Source: Capniomyces stellatus (taxonomy: Eukaryota > Kickxellomycota > Harpellomycetes > Harpellales > Legeriomycetaceae). Taken from it: a stretch of DNA of 64,000 bases. The stretch is taken from NCBI GenBank assembly GCA_001661515.1, contig LUVW01000023.1, positions 186,001 to 250,000 on the forward strand. Direction: 5' to 3'. Both the position numbers and the translations under genes were made by a program. Below are positions 1 to 12,903 of the stretch, piece by piece. Position 1 is the stretch's first letter. The number at the start of each line of letters is the position of its first letter. The notes under the pieces were generated by a model, which saw only the letters and a program-made list of their open reading frames with translations, was not told the DNA's origin and did not search any database.

Positions 1-1530
1 TTTACTCGGATAAACCATTCGTCCAGTTTAAAATCTCAACTCAAGAAGAGGCCGAGAGTAAGATCAGCTTTCTCTGCTATTCGTCAGGAACCACAGGTAC
101 GTTGGTATAACACAAGATCAAAATTGTAAACCTATTAAGCGGATAATAATCGAAAATATGTCTACTTGACTGTGTTTTTTTTTTCCACTTTCTTTTTCGG
201 TTTATCTATTTACAATTGCCCTTATTCTTGTATAGGTCTGCCAAAAGGTGTGATGCTGACCCATAAGAGTGTAATTTCCAATGTTTTGCAGAATATTAGT
301 TTTGCCAACAACAGCGGGTTGTATATCAATAAAAAAGTGAGGCCGAGGTACCTTGGAGTTCTTCCATTTTACCATATCTATGGTTTGACGGTTTGCATGC
401 TGCAGGGCTTGGCCAATGTACGTTGAATACTTGGCTTATTTTTCGTTAAATGTATTGATCTGGCTAGTTTATACTTGACTGATGTATTGGTTGAGCTATT
501 AACCACTTTTGTTTCTTATTATTGAAAAGCCACTTTTGTTTTTTGCTCGGGTCAAATGTGGTCATACTTAAGCAATTTGTACTTTTATACCAAGACTATT
601 TTACTTACATTTGCTGATATTTTGTAGAACGTGGGAATAGTTGTCATGCCAAAGTACGAGCTAGTCGATTTTCTCACATACATTGAAAAGTACAAGATTT
701 CGTTTATACACGTTGTGCCACCGATTTTGATTGGAATGTTGAACAGCACGATTGTGGACTCTTACGACTTGTCTTCGTTAGACACGCTGCTTTCCAGTGC
801 GGCCCCATTGGGAAAAGAGCTACAAGACCATGCTATAGAAAGGCTAAAAGTGCATGTCGTGCAGGGGTATGGAATGACAGAAACCAGCCCATCATCGATC
901 TGCTCAAGCTCAAAGTACAACAAGGTTGGATCAATTGGACTGCTGTTTTGCAACATGAAACTGAAGATTGTTGACGAAGAAAATAGCGAGGTTGCAAGTG
1001 GAAAAGTTGGTGAGCTTTGCTTCAGTGGCCCAAACGTCATGAAGGGGTACTGGAACAATGCTAAAGCAACTAATGACACCATCGATAACAGCGGGTTTCT
1101 TCACAGTGGCGACATAGGCTACATCGACTCAGATGGCTACGTGTACATCATTGACAGAAAAAAAGAGCTGATCAAATACAACGGCTTCCAAGTCGCCCCC
1201 GCAGAGCTTGAAGCCAAACTCCTTATCCACCCCGACGTAGCCGACTGCGCTGTTATAGGCATCTACCTCAAGGAAAAGGCAACCGAGGTTCCTAAAGCGT
1301 ACATTTGTTTGTCTGAGAAACACAGCACTGCCACAGCAAACGAAAAACTCGCCATTGTAAAAAAACTGGAACGATGGTTCAACGAATCTGTATCCCCTAT
1401 TAAAATGATGCGCGGTGGGTTTGAGCTGATTGACCAAATCCCTAAAAGCGCCTCCGGAAAAATCCTAAGAAAGGAATTGGTGAAGATGCACTCTTTGGCT
1501 TTGATCTCGAGCGCTTCTGCCAAGCTTTAG
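1..1530 (+). CDS. 4-coumarate:CoA ligase-like acyl-CoA synthetase, 5' partial, peroxisomal
   Basis: This is an ATP-dependent acid:CoA ligase of the ANL (AMP-binding) superfamily, which makes an acyl-adenylate and then an acyl-CoA thioester. Three exons are visible: 1-96 (frame from base 3), 236-417 and 628-1530. Both introns are GT-AG and phase-consistent. The first junction restores the AMP-binding signature SSGTTGLPKGVMLTH. Further motifs are GYGMTE, the SGDIGY/DRKKELIKYNGFQVAP hinge region and the C-terminal PKSASGKILRKEL, which carries the catalytic lysine. About 392 residues are present, so the N-terminal third lies outside the window. The last three residues are AKL, a known PTS1 variant, so import into peroxisomes is likely. 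That fits 4CL-like or fatty-acyl CoA ligases used in peroxisomal metabolism. The family is certain; the substrate is not predictable from sequence. Confidence 0.93.
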
Positions 1531-1986
1531 GCTACAATTTCTTTCCTTTTTTTTCCACTTTGTTTATTTACATCTCACTTTTTTAGTATTTATGCTTGCC
1601 CTGTACTTTTACTTTGCACCACTTTTTCTGGGCAATAAATTAACTCCGATTCTGGTTGTTTGAAAGCTGTTTTATCTATATTGAAATCGCTTTTATATTT
1701 TCCTGCTCGTTCAAGTCAAAGATGTTTTTATACAAGTGGTGTTATTCCTGTATTCTTATTTTGGATTTTACTATTCAATTTATTTGTTTAATTGAACAAC
1801 TTATACTGTAATAATCAATTAAAAAGTATACACTTATAAATCAAAGAATATAAATAGACTGCTATATATATGTGTGTTGTGTTGTTTGTGTGGAAAAAAA
1901 AAGGAGGCTTTTCGATTTATCATCTGCCAAATAAAAAGGTAGAGGGAAAAAGGAAAAGACTCCAAGGCTTTTTCAAGTTGACTAAT
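1531..1986. other. intergenic, convergent 3' regions
   Basis: This is AT-rich spacer between the stop codons of the convergent ligase and Yop1 genes. It holds T-rich tracts and AATAAA-like stretches suited to 3'-end formation on either strand. I see no coding signal; the open frame near 1870-2127 lies mostly on the reverse of the last Yop1 exon. Confidence 0.6.
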
Positions 1987-2967
<981 letters not shown>

Positions 2968-5292
2968 TTTGAGTGTGTGTGTTTGTTTGTTTGTTATTTA
3001 CAAGCTTTTGGTGTTTGAAGTGTCTAGTGGGTATAAAGAAATTTGATAGTATAAACCTTTTGGATAACTTTAGAACTTTTTTTTTCCTTTAATAGAAAGA
3101 GAACGGTATATATTTATACTTGGTTATCGGATTTAAATATGAGCGAAAATATTCTCTTGGTTTATGTTCGAATAATAATAATAATAAAAAATCAATAGCT
3201 AAAATAAGAAATATAGTACAAGGTGTATTAATCGAGTCAGAATCGATGTTTGGCTTTGATTTTGCTTTATTCAAGTTTTCTTTTCTTTTTTTTTCCTGCT
3301 TTTTCCCTCTTTTCTTACACATGGCTCTTTTTTTTGCTTTGAAAAAATAAACCTCAATGCCTATTTGGGTTAAAACTTTAACTATAATCGTATATAGTAA
3401 AGCAATAAAAAGAAATAAAAAGCTAGAAAGCTGTATTTGAATATAATTACTATTCTATTTTTGGTTCATTTAATTGATAAAACCCACTGCAAACAACCAC
3501 TGCCAATTACAATGGCGGCTCAAGTAACTGAGCTGGGATTGTGTTTGTTAAACTCGTTGACCTCGGTCGGTTATTGGATAGCCTCCAATTGCATAATTTT
3601 ATATTCCGCAGAATTTATTATTTAAACTTAATTTTAACGATTCAAACCATTTCTTAACTAACTGAATCGCTTTATAAAATGTTCTTTTCTCAAGCAAAAA
3701 GAACAAGCTTTATTTTTTCTTTTCAATTTGCTTTTGACAATCCAAAAAATACAATATTAAAAACAAACAGCGTATAAAACAAATACAATAACAAAAAAAA
3801 ACTTTAAAAAGTCAATTGATTAATAGTTAATTAACAAAGCACGATTAATTAGCAGGATAATATTAATTAACAATTCAACAAAACTAAAGCTTGTTGTCCA
3901 TCCACCTTACAAAGAAAATACACAAGCTTTTGTCTAGTTTTCTTCCTGATAATGGACAAAAAAAAACCTTATTCAAAGCAGAAAAAAAAGCTGAATCAAA
4001 GCTCTTTACAATCAACCACAATAAAATCATGGTAAAGAAACAAAAAAAACCATCTTTTAAAAACTCACCCCCTCAATGGCTACATTCAAGCACTCTCCGC
4101 CCTCCCTCCCCCACCCCAGTCAAGCAAAAAACAAAAACAAAAATTCAAAATAAGCTTTGATCACTACCACCAACAAAATCTTTTGGTTTTGAAAGGTTTG
4201 CATAAAACCATGACTTTTTTTTTTTTAAAGAAGCAAGGTTTTTTGTTTTTGGCCCTCTTACCGCCATTTAACTTGCAAACATTTCTGTTTTACATATTTT
4301 GTAAATAAGCAAGTCCCGGAATTATGCTACACTTGAAGATTCAGTTATGCAAACTGCATTACATATCTAAAGCCTGCCCAATGTGACCAACACAAAAAAA
4401 AAAGGAAATCGTTTTTGGGAAAGGAGGGAATAAAATGGAAGCTTTTGTTTGATGCTAATAGGAGTGGTAGGGGGTGGAGAGGGGGGTATGTACTTTGGTA
4501 TTGGAAGCAAAAAAGACCTTTTTTTTTGTTTGACTTTGTTTTGTTTATCAAGGTGAAATGTGATTTTGTCTTGGTTTTGAATGTCGAACCTCTTATTTTA
4601 AGGCATAAACCTCTTGCCACTACCACCAAACCGCCTCTCACCGCTTTTTTTCTCCGAATTAATGAAAGGTTTATAACCCCGAGCTGGCAACAACATTTTT
4701 GCCACAAAGATCGAACACAAATCAAGAAACTGCTCGTGGTCGTTTGTATTTATAACGCTCTGCGTGTTTGGGTTCCACCGCTTTTAATTTGTTTCCTTTG
4801 TTGTTTAATCCAGTTATTGCTGCTTTGTGTTGACTGAGCCAACAAACTTTTGCCACAATTTCTTTTACTTTTGTCTGGTCAATAATATTAGTATGCTTGC
4901 TTTGATCTAGCCAGAACGGATAACTAAATGCGTTGGTTGATCGGTACAGTAGCCCCTCTGACAACTTTCCCAATTGGTTTGATTTTTTAAATTTGTGCAG
5001 GGAAAAAAAAGTTTGATTGTATTTTCCAAGAACGAAACCAGAACTAAGATACTTGCATACTGCTGCTTGCTCAAGCTTTATACCCACAGGTCTTTTGACT
5101 ATGACTATTTTAGTTTTACGATGAATGTAAAGATTGAAGCAATAATTTCAATAAAAAATGGAAAAAAAAGAAATAGAAACAAAAGATGAAAACGGAAAAA
5201 AAAGATGATAAAATAGAAACAAAAGATTTACAATGTAGTAGTTTAAAGATGGAATGGGATAAAGGGTGTAGATGAGAGGGATGGAAACGTAG
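2968..5292. other. long intergenic spacer
   Basis: This is about 2.3 kb with no convincing gene. It is A/T homopolymer-rich, with several TTAATTAA-type stretches at 3820-3870. The block 4310-5090 has higher GC and overlapping open frames on both strands, but these lack ATG-led, family-like or splice-supported structure. A short ATG-led frame at 3511-3625 (about 37 codons) has a reasonable start context, but nothing else supports it. Confidence 0.6.
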
Positions 5293-6414
5293 CTATATAA
5301 TGGTTCTGGCACCGGGAACTAAAAAGAAGATCAGCGTAGTGATAAAAGCAGCTAGAAGCGATGCAGAGGCAATGGATATGGCTAGAAATCTATGGTTAGC
5401 CAAAGCAGAGGAGTTGACAATGGTGTTGCTGAAGCCCATAAAGTCTCGGGATTTGGCGCCAATGGCCAAAAAGGGGTCAAGTCGTTTAATGGCGGAAAAG
5501 AGCGAGATGAAGCCAATAAAGAAGGGGATAATGGGCAGCCACCTCCACCCCTTTGGGCTAACATTTAGCAGGACGAGGGAAAACTCAGAGGAGAGGCCAA
5601 CTATAAGCATAAAGAGACCAAAGGCAAAGCGAGTAATTGAGGAATTGGGGCTGATATTGTGGTAGTAGCATTCTCTGACAAATCGCGGGAATGTTTCCTG
5701 CTTCATGGTTATGTACACGTAGTTGTTGGCCAGAGCAAGTATGCTCTTTTCGTAGCGCGGATTGTCTTCAAGCGCAGCGCTGCACCGCTCTCTGATCTCA
5801 TTGGGTATAAATACCTTCCGCACTCCGTCCTTTGCCACGTACTTTAGGTATATCCTCTCAACATCAAAAGACTCGTTTTTTTCGCTGCTGATGCTGTCTG
5901 CGCGGCCAGAGTAGCTGGACAGCGCTGTTGAGTGCGACTTTTCCATCACCGGTGCTCGACACAGCTTGTGTTTGCTGCATCCAAACTTGGGGTCTTCTTT
6001 GTCCTGCCCCTGTCCCATTGAGTTTCGGCTGCCCTGCTTGCTGTTGCTGTCATGGTCCTGCACAACCGACCTTCGTGCAAATATCCGACTTTCTCTATCC
6101 AGCAGCTCAAATACCTCCATCCAAAACTCCAAATCCTGCTCGCAGTTTTCCACCCCTGCCAAATAGTTATAATAGCTGTTTAGACAAAACGGAAATTCCG
6201 ACCGCCTCGTTAGGCAGTCATCCAACGACGGTGTCAACTTAAACACTTTCTGATACTTCTCCTTGTACATTCCCCCAAACGCCATCCTAGATCCTATTGG
6301 CGGACATAAATGCGCATGCGGATCCCATAGACTAAATCTTCTTGTTTGTTTGCTTTCCTGCTGCGAAACTTTCGTTACCGATTGACGAATCTTTTTTTCT
6401 ACCGAATCATTCAT
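5293..6414 (-). CDS. Rax1-like RGS-domain membrane protein
   Basis: This is a single-exon gene of 373 residues. Residues about 58-250 resemble an RGS domain: helices starting FKLTPSLDDCL, a core with QDLEFWMEVFEL, and a C-terminal part ending ETFPRFVREC. A polar Ser/Asn/Lys-rich insertion (about 108-180) splits the domain. Three hydrophobic segments follow, at about 259-283, 292-308 and 344-367. An N-terminal or split RGS domain followed by C-terminal membrane segments is the architecture of yeast Rax1, which acts with Rax2 in bud-site or polarity marking. RGS domains generally speed GTP hydrolysis by G-alpha subunits, but for Rax1-type proteins that activity is uncertain. The long insertion may hinder it here. 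The start is the only upstream ATG in frame. Confidence 0.8.
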   Translation of the reverse strand: MNDSVEKKIRQSVTKVSQQESKQTRRFSLWDPHAHLCPPIGSRMAFGGMYKEKYQKVFKLTPSLDDCLTRRSEFPFCLNSYYNYLAGVENCEQDLEFWMEVFELLDRESRIFARRSVVQDHDSNSKQGSRNSMGQGQDKEDPKFGCSKHKLCRAPVMEKSHSTALSSYSGRADSISSEKNESFDVERIYLKYVAKDGVRKVFIPNEIRERCSAALEDNPRYEKSILALANNYVYITMKQETFPRFVRECYYHNISPNSSITRFAFGLFMLIVGLSSEFSLVLLNVSPKGWRWLPIIPFFIGFISLFSAIKRLDPFLAIGAKSRDFMGFSNTIVNSSALANHRFLAISIASASLLAAFITTLIFFLVPGARTII

Positions 6415-7651
6415 TTCGCCTCTACTATTCTTCTTTATTTATTGTAAATCTATTCTATGTTTAAAAGGCCTGTGTTTATATATCTTTGGAGAATAAGATA
6501 TTTGTATTCGAGTATACTCGATTTACTGCTTGTGTGTTGCTAGTGCCGTATCCGGATAAGTATTTTCAAAGTAATTGAGCTATTCTGTCTTTTTTGTTAC
6601 TATTACTCATTTCTCAACACCTTATTATTGCGTCTAAATCGTCGGTCTAGTTTACGCTGCTCCTATTCTTTTGTATTATGTTCGATTCCGTTTTTTTGTA
6701 CGTGCGTGATGCCTTCTCTTTGCTTTCAATTTGTATTATCGGGAATCAAATTTGGTGGCTTCTATGTGGATAAAGGCGTGAAAGCTGGTCAAAATTGCTA
6801 GCCAACCCTTTTTTTTCTTCTCTAGTTTCTGTTGTTGTCAAAGCGGTAAACTAACTGTTCTTTTGCTTAAAGGTGTAATCCCCAAGATATATTCACAAAA
6901 CCACAAACCTCTCCCCCTCTTTTTTTTAACTGCTTTTTTATTACAAATTGTTGTTTGTTTTATATGACTTGATTTTTTTGCTACTAGTAACTTCATCAAT
7001 GGCGCTATTTTATAACTTACCAATTAGTATTATTCGTTTTGAACAAAGAAAAAAAAACAACAGTTTTCAATTTGCATTGGTTCTCGATTGATTGATAATG
7101 TTTAGTTGGTAAAAACGCTATTCGTAATTTCTAACTGGCAAAGTACACGAGATTATAAATTAAACCCCAAAAGGCTTGTGAATTCGAGAAATAAAAAACA
7201 AAAAAAACTCCCTACATGGAAAATTAATTTAACCAATATCAAGCAAAAAGTCAACTAAAAATTATACTTTATAAAACTAATCGAGTGTGCCTGGCTTGGA
7301 GCTGTATATAGACATTGAAAACAGCACAGTTTTATTTATAGAATGTTTGTATGTACCAACAAAAAAGTGGCTATTAAAACGTCCAAGAAAAGAAACAAAA
7401 ATCAAAGATATGAGGGTCAAGGATAAGAAAAGCAAAGATATTAAAGGTAAAGATATATAAAAAAAGAGTACAATGATAAAATGGCGGTAAAAACATATCA
7501 GGTATTCAAAATTGACAAACAACGTATACGGTAGAGATAGAGCTAATGTACAATGGGTTGGGCGTGACGTGGTTATGTAGATGTTTGTATCAACACAAAT
7601 GGCTGAACTTGAGATTGCGTGATACCTCCCCCACTCAACTCAATCGGTTAG
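6415..7651. other. intergenic spacer
   Basis: This is AT-rich upstream DNA of the RGS gene and downstream DNA of the gene ending at 7652. It contains T tracts at 6800-6960 and short open frames without homologous features. I see no RNA gene. Confidence 0.55.
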
Positions 7652-8718
7652 TTAGGGAGGTGATTCTTTGTTTGGTGTTTTGGCGCTTGAAAGTTCCTGG
7701 TGTTTGCCGCTACTCACGGTTGGGATTATTGGGGAGTTTGTGTGTGGGGTTGAAAGAGACACGCAATCAGTGTTGCTGGAGTTTAGGTCCAGAGTGGAGT
7801 TGCTGGCAAAATCCCTATTAGTGGCAAAGCTAGGCTTGGAAGCCGCAATCGCGGTATCAGAATGGCCACCAAAGTCTAATTTGTTAAGTCTATTCACAAA
7901 ATCAGACGAGCTAAGGATGCTTACGTATAGTGAAGGTGGGAGTTTTTGGTTTTCTAGGATCTGTGCTTCCAGGTTCTTTAGCTTGGAGTCTAGAGCCATG
8001 CTGCTTTCCAGCGATAACGGTTTGTTTGACGGACTGCTTGTGTTGTTGAGTTTGTGTATTTCCTCAATGCACTCCTCGGTGGCTTTCAGTAGCTTTTCTA
8101 CCCCACTCGAGTCCTGGCCTTTATAGTCTGGAATTTTCTGCGATATTGCGCCATTCATATCCTTTAACGTGTTCTCGTCGCTCTTATCTATCAGCCTGCT
8201 TATCGACTCAACATTACTTCTGCCTTTGCCTCCTACACCGTCCTCGCTTTGGCAAATCTTGCCCTCCAGTTCATCAAAACAACTCTATATTTTAGACAAA
8301 TCAAAACAAAGTACACACTATTTGTATTGTTTCGTCGTATTTTACCTTATATCTTTGTTTGTTTTTGGCTATCGCCTTGGATATTGACAAAATAGACATT
8401 GCTGGTGCAGAAAATAGCCTGATTTATACCAAACCCAGCTTGCATTATACATATACATCTAGCCCAGCTTACCTGTAAAACACTGAATCGAAGAGATAAC
8501 TCCTCAGCATCTCGCCGGTTCTCGCTGTTTAAATAAACTAGTTCGTTCAGTAGGTTGTACAAAGTAATAAGCGCGGTTGGGCGATCAATATCGTTTTCCT
8601 CTCTATCGTCCTCGATTTCATCCTTGGTAAAATACTCTACAGCTCCGTTTTTTAGACTTGGAGATGCACTATTTTCTCGACTACGTCTTTTCTTTGTCAA
8701 AGAATTAAACCCAAACAT
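7652..8718 (-). CDS. unrecognised two-exon protein, helical and Ser/Asn-rich
   Basis: Exon 1 is 8473-8718 and exon 2 is 7652-8284. They are joined by a 188-nt GT-AG intron in phase 0, giving 292 residues. The N terminus is basic (MFGFNSLTKKRRSREN). Residues about 45-105 look strongly helical, with TALITLYNLLNELVYLN and LSLRFSVLQSCFDELEG spanning the junction. A second helical stretch, KLLKATEECIEEIHKLNN, follows, and then a Ser/Asn/Thr-rich disordered tail. I do not recognise the family. The pattern of short helices plus a disordered tail would suit a subunit of a nuclear or trafficking assembly, but that is only a guess. The splice is supported because the frame and helical pattern continue across it. 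Confidence 0.7.
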
Positions 8719-10394
8719 TTCTACTACTACAAAATCTCAACTACAAAATCTCAATTACAAAATCTAGGCTGTCGGCTTGCTTGTCAAGAATAGTTTGATT
8801 TTCGTGGAATTTGTGTTTGGTTTACTTTGTTTTGTTCTTTTATTCTTATTTCTTTCTTTGTTTTCACCTGAACTAGAATCGAATGCTGTTATTGAGGTTT
8901 ATATTCCCTCTCATTCCCGTTCTCTTAACTTTTATTTCTAGCTATGCACTGTATTTGCTTGCAAAAATAGTGTTTTTTTCTTGTTGAAGTTGTTGTTGGA
9001 TTTACAATTGAATTTCGTGTTGTTTTTAAATCTAATTCCGATCTGAATCCGTTTTTTCCTACTTCTTCCAGCTCTTTACTTCTTTAACCTTTTGTGTTTT
9101 ATCAAACAGTTATATCCCTTCTTGAAGCTGCTTGTGTCTGACCAGCTGCAAGATACCAGAGCTGGGTGGTTTTTTTTTACGGCTTGGTGGCAAGTTTATA
9201 ACCGCGATTTCGAATTGTGATTTTCAAAGAATTGCAGAAATTTAAACTTGACTAGAGAAAACACTATAGTATAAAACGACCTGCAATTCTCAAAATTGGG
9301 TTTGTTTTGTACTACCTTGTAAATACCAGTAACTCTTTTTAATCGGTATTTCCCGCCCTTGCGAACCTTCAATGGTCTATTTAGTTTAGATTTTCTCTTG
9401 GTTTAGTTATGGATTTTCTCTTGGTTTATTTTGGACTTATTTTGGATTTATTAAGGGAAAGTAACCACAGAACTTTTTTAAACGAATTGAATTTAAACTT
9501 GGTGAACCTCTTTAAATGTACAAAAAAGAGAACAATGTGAACAGAATGGGTATAAAATGGGCTAGTGTTTACGGCATCAGTACAATGGATACGCTATATA
9601 AGATTATGACTGATTGTGGGGTAAGAATTCGGGACAAACAAAAACCAAATCAAGTGGGATCTAAAACAAAGCTCCCCGTTTTCGCTATAAATATAAATAA
9701 ATAGAAAGTAAGAAAAATATACACTTTATTTGCTGTTACTAAAGTAACAGTCAAAAGTGGTTGTTGTAAAGCTTACTAAACGTTTCAAGGCTTGTTATGA
9801 CTTTTGATTAGGGAGAGGCGAGGGGAGGGGAAGTGGTGGAGTACTTTAATAAATGCAGAAAGGTCCATTTTGGTCTCTCGTCCCTTTTTCTTTTCTTTTC
9901 TTTGCTGTTAAGATTGGCTAGTCCAAACTCTACATAAATATAAGGAATTGTGATATTTAACTTTGTCATTTTTTAACTAAATAATAAATGCGAGTGTGAA
10001 AAAAAATAGAAAAGCAAGATCACTTTTAGTAAATTATAAATAAACAGAATAAAAACTAAAAAGTGTATTCTAAAAACACCCGAGGCTTGGGGTTTTACCA
10101 AGTCTAGATTCAGCGTGCTTGGTGGTTGTAAAAAAAGTTACACATCACTATTTGAGTACTGTCTATATTAATAATTTAAAGAAAAGGTGCTATTAAACAA
10201 AAAGAGCCAATACATGATACTAGTCGACACTTTCTAAAAAGAAACTTGTACTCTAAGCCGACTTTTTATATATATATTTATCGATAATTAAAAAAAAAAC
10301 AAAGCTGGTTATAATAGTGGTTATTGATTAAATATACACGTTTAAAGAAATTATAGTAACAATGGCGAATAATAATAAATCGGAGGCAGATAAA
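8719..10394. other. intergenic spacer
   Basis: This contains the upstream region of the gene starting at 8718 and the downstream region of the GPHR gene. An ATG-led 62-codon frame at 9516-9704 ends its first half at a GTAAG-like donor, but no partner exon was found. Poly-A/T tracts are frequent. No RNA gene was recognised. Confidence 0.5.
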
Positions 10395-12903
10395 TCAGTG
10401 GTCTTCAACATACAAAGAGTCAAACTGGGATACTTTGCTGGACCCAAAATGGCTGCTGGAATAGCCAAACGGTTTGGAGTCATCCAAGTAGACGTCATTC
10501 TGATCAAACTCGGTCGGAGTGGCATTTTCAGTGAAAAATTGTGAGTTATAGGAGTTTTCTAAAGAGTAATGGATCATGTCGAATTTGTCCTGCTGGATCT
10601 GATGGACAAAATAGGTGAACAGAATTGAGGCAATTGCAGAAAAAACAAAAATGACGTCAAACCAGCGCTGGTAAAAATGAAACTCAATTGCGCCCAGCGC
10701 CGTGGTGATCAAGTGCCTGTACTGAGTAGGTAACGACGACCGAATCATCAGCACTGTGGACAGACAATACATTCCAATGATTTGCGATAAAAACAAGACA
10801 ATGTTTGATGTCGAAATGCTGTTTGAAAAAAACTTGAACACCTATTGTTAGCAGACAAGTTATACATCCCATAAATTATAGCAGATTTATTACCCGTAAA
10901 AGAATCGGCCAAAATAACATGTAGAAGCACAAGTCAGTTTGACACGTAAAATTATTTTTTCTTAATCGCTGTTATTATTCGACCAAATTACCTTGAAGGC
11001 TTGTATCAACAATCCGCGAATTGAACAGGTGACCATAATTCCGACGAAAAAGAAACTTAATTGCTGAGACCAAAAGCCGGTGTCAAGATCACCAATGTCA
11101 AAATATCTGGCAGCCAGCATGAGTGCGTTGGTTACAGGATCTGATTTTCCAACTCTGTGAAAAATAATGTTTGCAGTAGCCTATTAAACGTTGATATTAA
11201 ATGATGAATGTTGGTTTTAAAAATAATACAATGTTATCAATGACACAAATGACACCAATAAAAATAAAAATTAAATAGTAAATATTAAACCTTACAGCAA
11301 AAATCTTGTACACGCAATAAACGCTGAAAAAATAACCAAGGAAATTCTGGATTTTGCCGTGCAGAGTCATTGAAGCTTCCCACTTGTACTTTTCGGCCTT
11401 TAAAGACTTTAAATCATAGTCCATCTGTTCGTAGACCATTTGGAGATTGATGAGTTCAGTTTCTTTAAGAGCCAAACCTTCGTCAAAGTATCCGATTGTG
11501 TTGCTGATAGTATTTATAAACCGATTGAACACACCGCTATTCTGCTGCGTTTGTTTGGCGGCTGAACTGTTTCTGATATTTTCGATATCCCTCTTCATTT
11601 GGTTCATCATGTGTACCGTGTTTTCCAGCTGAATCTCTGCAAACTTTACCTGTGAATCCGTCACTTCTCGCCCAAAAACGATCATCGTTGTGTATGGACT
11701 GTTTACTGCTCCAAACCCTGCCAGTATTGCCATTATAGTCACCCCAATCACTCCTACTCTGGCTATAAACGGCTCGATAGGCAGTCCATCTAAATATACA
11801 TCCATTTTACTTGTCACTCCATTATCCATCTGTTTATCAGTCTATTTATTGCATTCTATTATGCTTTATCATACCTAATACCCGTATATCTCTTTTGGTC
11901 TGAATAGGAAACATTCCTCCAAATTGCCAAAATCCATAAAAAAATATCGACCACAGTCCCAGCGATAGTATCACTCTTTGCTTTCGCGGCCCTAAAGGAT
12001 TTGACATTATAGATACTATATTTATTTACTTTTTGTTCTCAACGCACATAAAACATTGCTTTTCTTGTTGGCTGGCAAAACACAAACATGCCCGTATATA
12101 AAAAAGGCAATTTTTGGTGGTGTTAACCAACTCGTTCCTTCTTTTTTCTTTGTTTGATATTGCTATCAACGTTGATTCTGATATTTACATTGATAAAAAG
12201 TTGATTAATACTTGCCGTTATTGAACCGTAGATTTTTTAGAAATATATAGCCTTGGTAGTATGGAATTATAAATAATACTACGCCTAGTAGGCACCAAAC
12301 GATCAGTTTCCATAAATACCATCTTGTTCTATAACAAACAATACCAAAAAACAGCAACAAAACACACAGAAAATGTCAACACTTTTCCTTAATTAATCCC
12401 AACTACTAGGCAAGAACAAAACAAAACAGCAAAATTAATAATAATAAACGTTCTTCAACAGACTTCTTACTCTTGGTTTAGAATTTGGCCAATTTCAAAT
12501 ATAATCAATTCAAACAAAGTGCAGCTTAGCGACAGAGTCAAAGAAAACACAAAAGTTACAAAGGACAGACTTTTTTTGGTCATTGAATTGTAGCTGTAAT
12601 CCAGACTTAGATCGTTTTTCTTAGCCTTTGCGCCATCTATTTTCAATTATAAACATGCACTTCAATCTCCCCATCCAGTACAAGTGTAGAGATAATAGTA
12701 AACGGGTCCTCAACATGAATAATATAGAGTGTATACTTTCATTAAGAATATTCTCCATCAACTCCCCATTTGCACTTACCAATTTTTCCCTTTAAAATAT
12801 CGGACACATCAACTGTTTCTATAAACCATTTCGCCAGATACTCCTGTGCAAATATGTAGAATCCTACCAATGACCCAATGCATATGACCAAATCAAAAAT
12901 CAT
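10395..12903 (-). CDS. Golgi pH regulator (GPHR/GPR89 family) multi-pass membrane protein
   Basis: Seven exons are proposed: 12780-12903, 12471-12636, 12216-12328, 11882-12015, 11296-11829, 10992-11180 and 10395-10841. Phases agree throughout and total 568 residues. Diagnostic stretches include [62 protein letters not shown] and the C-terminal [20 protein letters not shown]. All of these match the known GPHR pattern in order. Family members are Golgi/ER membrane proteins needed for acidification and transport; some were described as anion channels or plant GTG receptors. The donor of intron 3 is GC (GCAAGTA at 12209-12215), the only way to keep phase. The acceptor before exon 5 is ambiguous: CAG at 11830 or TAG 12 nt further upstream, both in phase. 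The C terminus is long, Ser/Asp-rich and probably cytosolic. Confidence 0.92.

Noticed and set aside
4345..5087. Overlapping 120-140 codon frames on both strands
   Set aside because: No start ATG in a sensible context, no domain, no splice support. Higher local GC alone makes long frames more likely.
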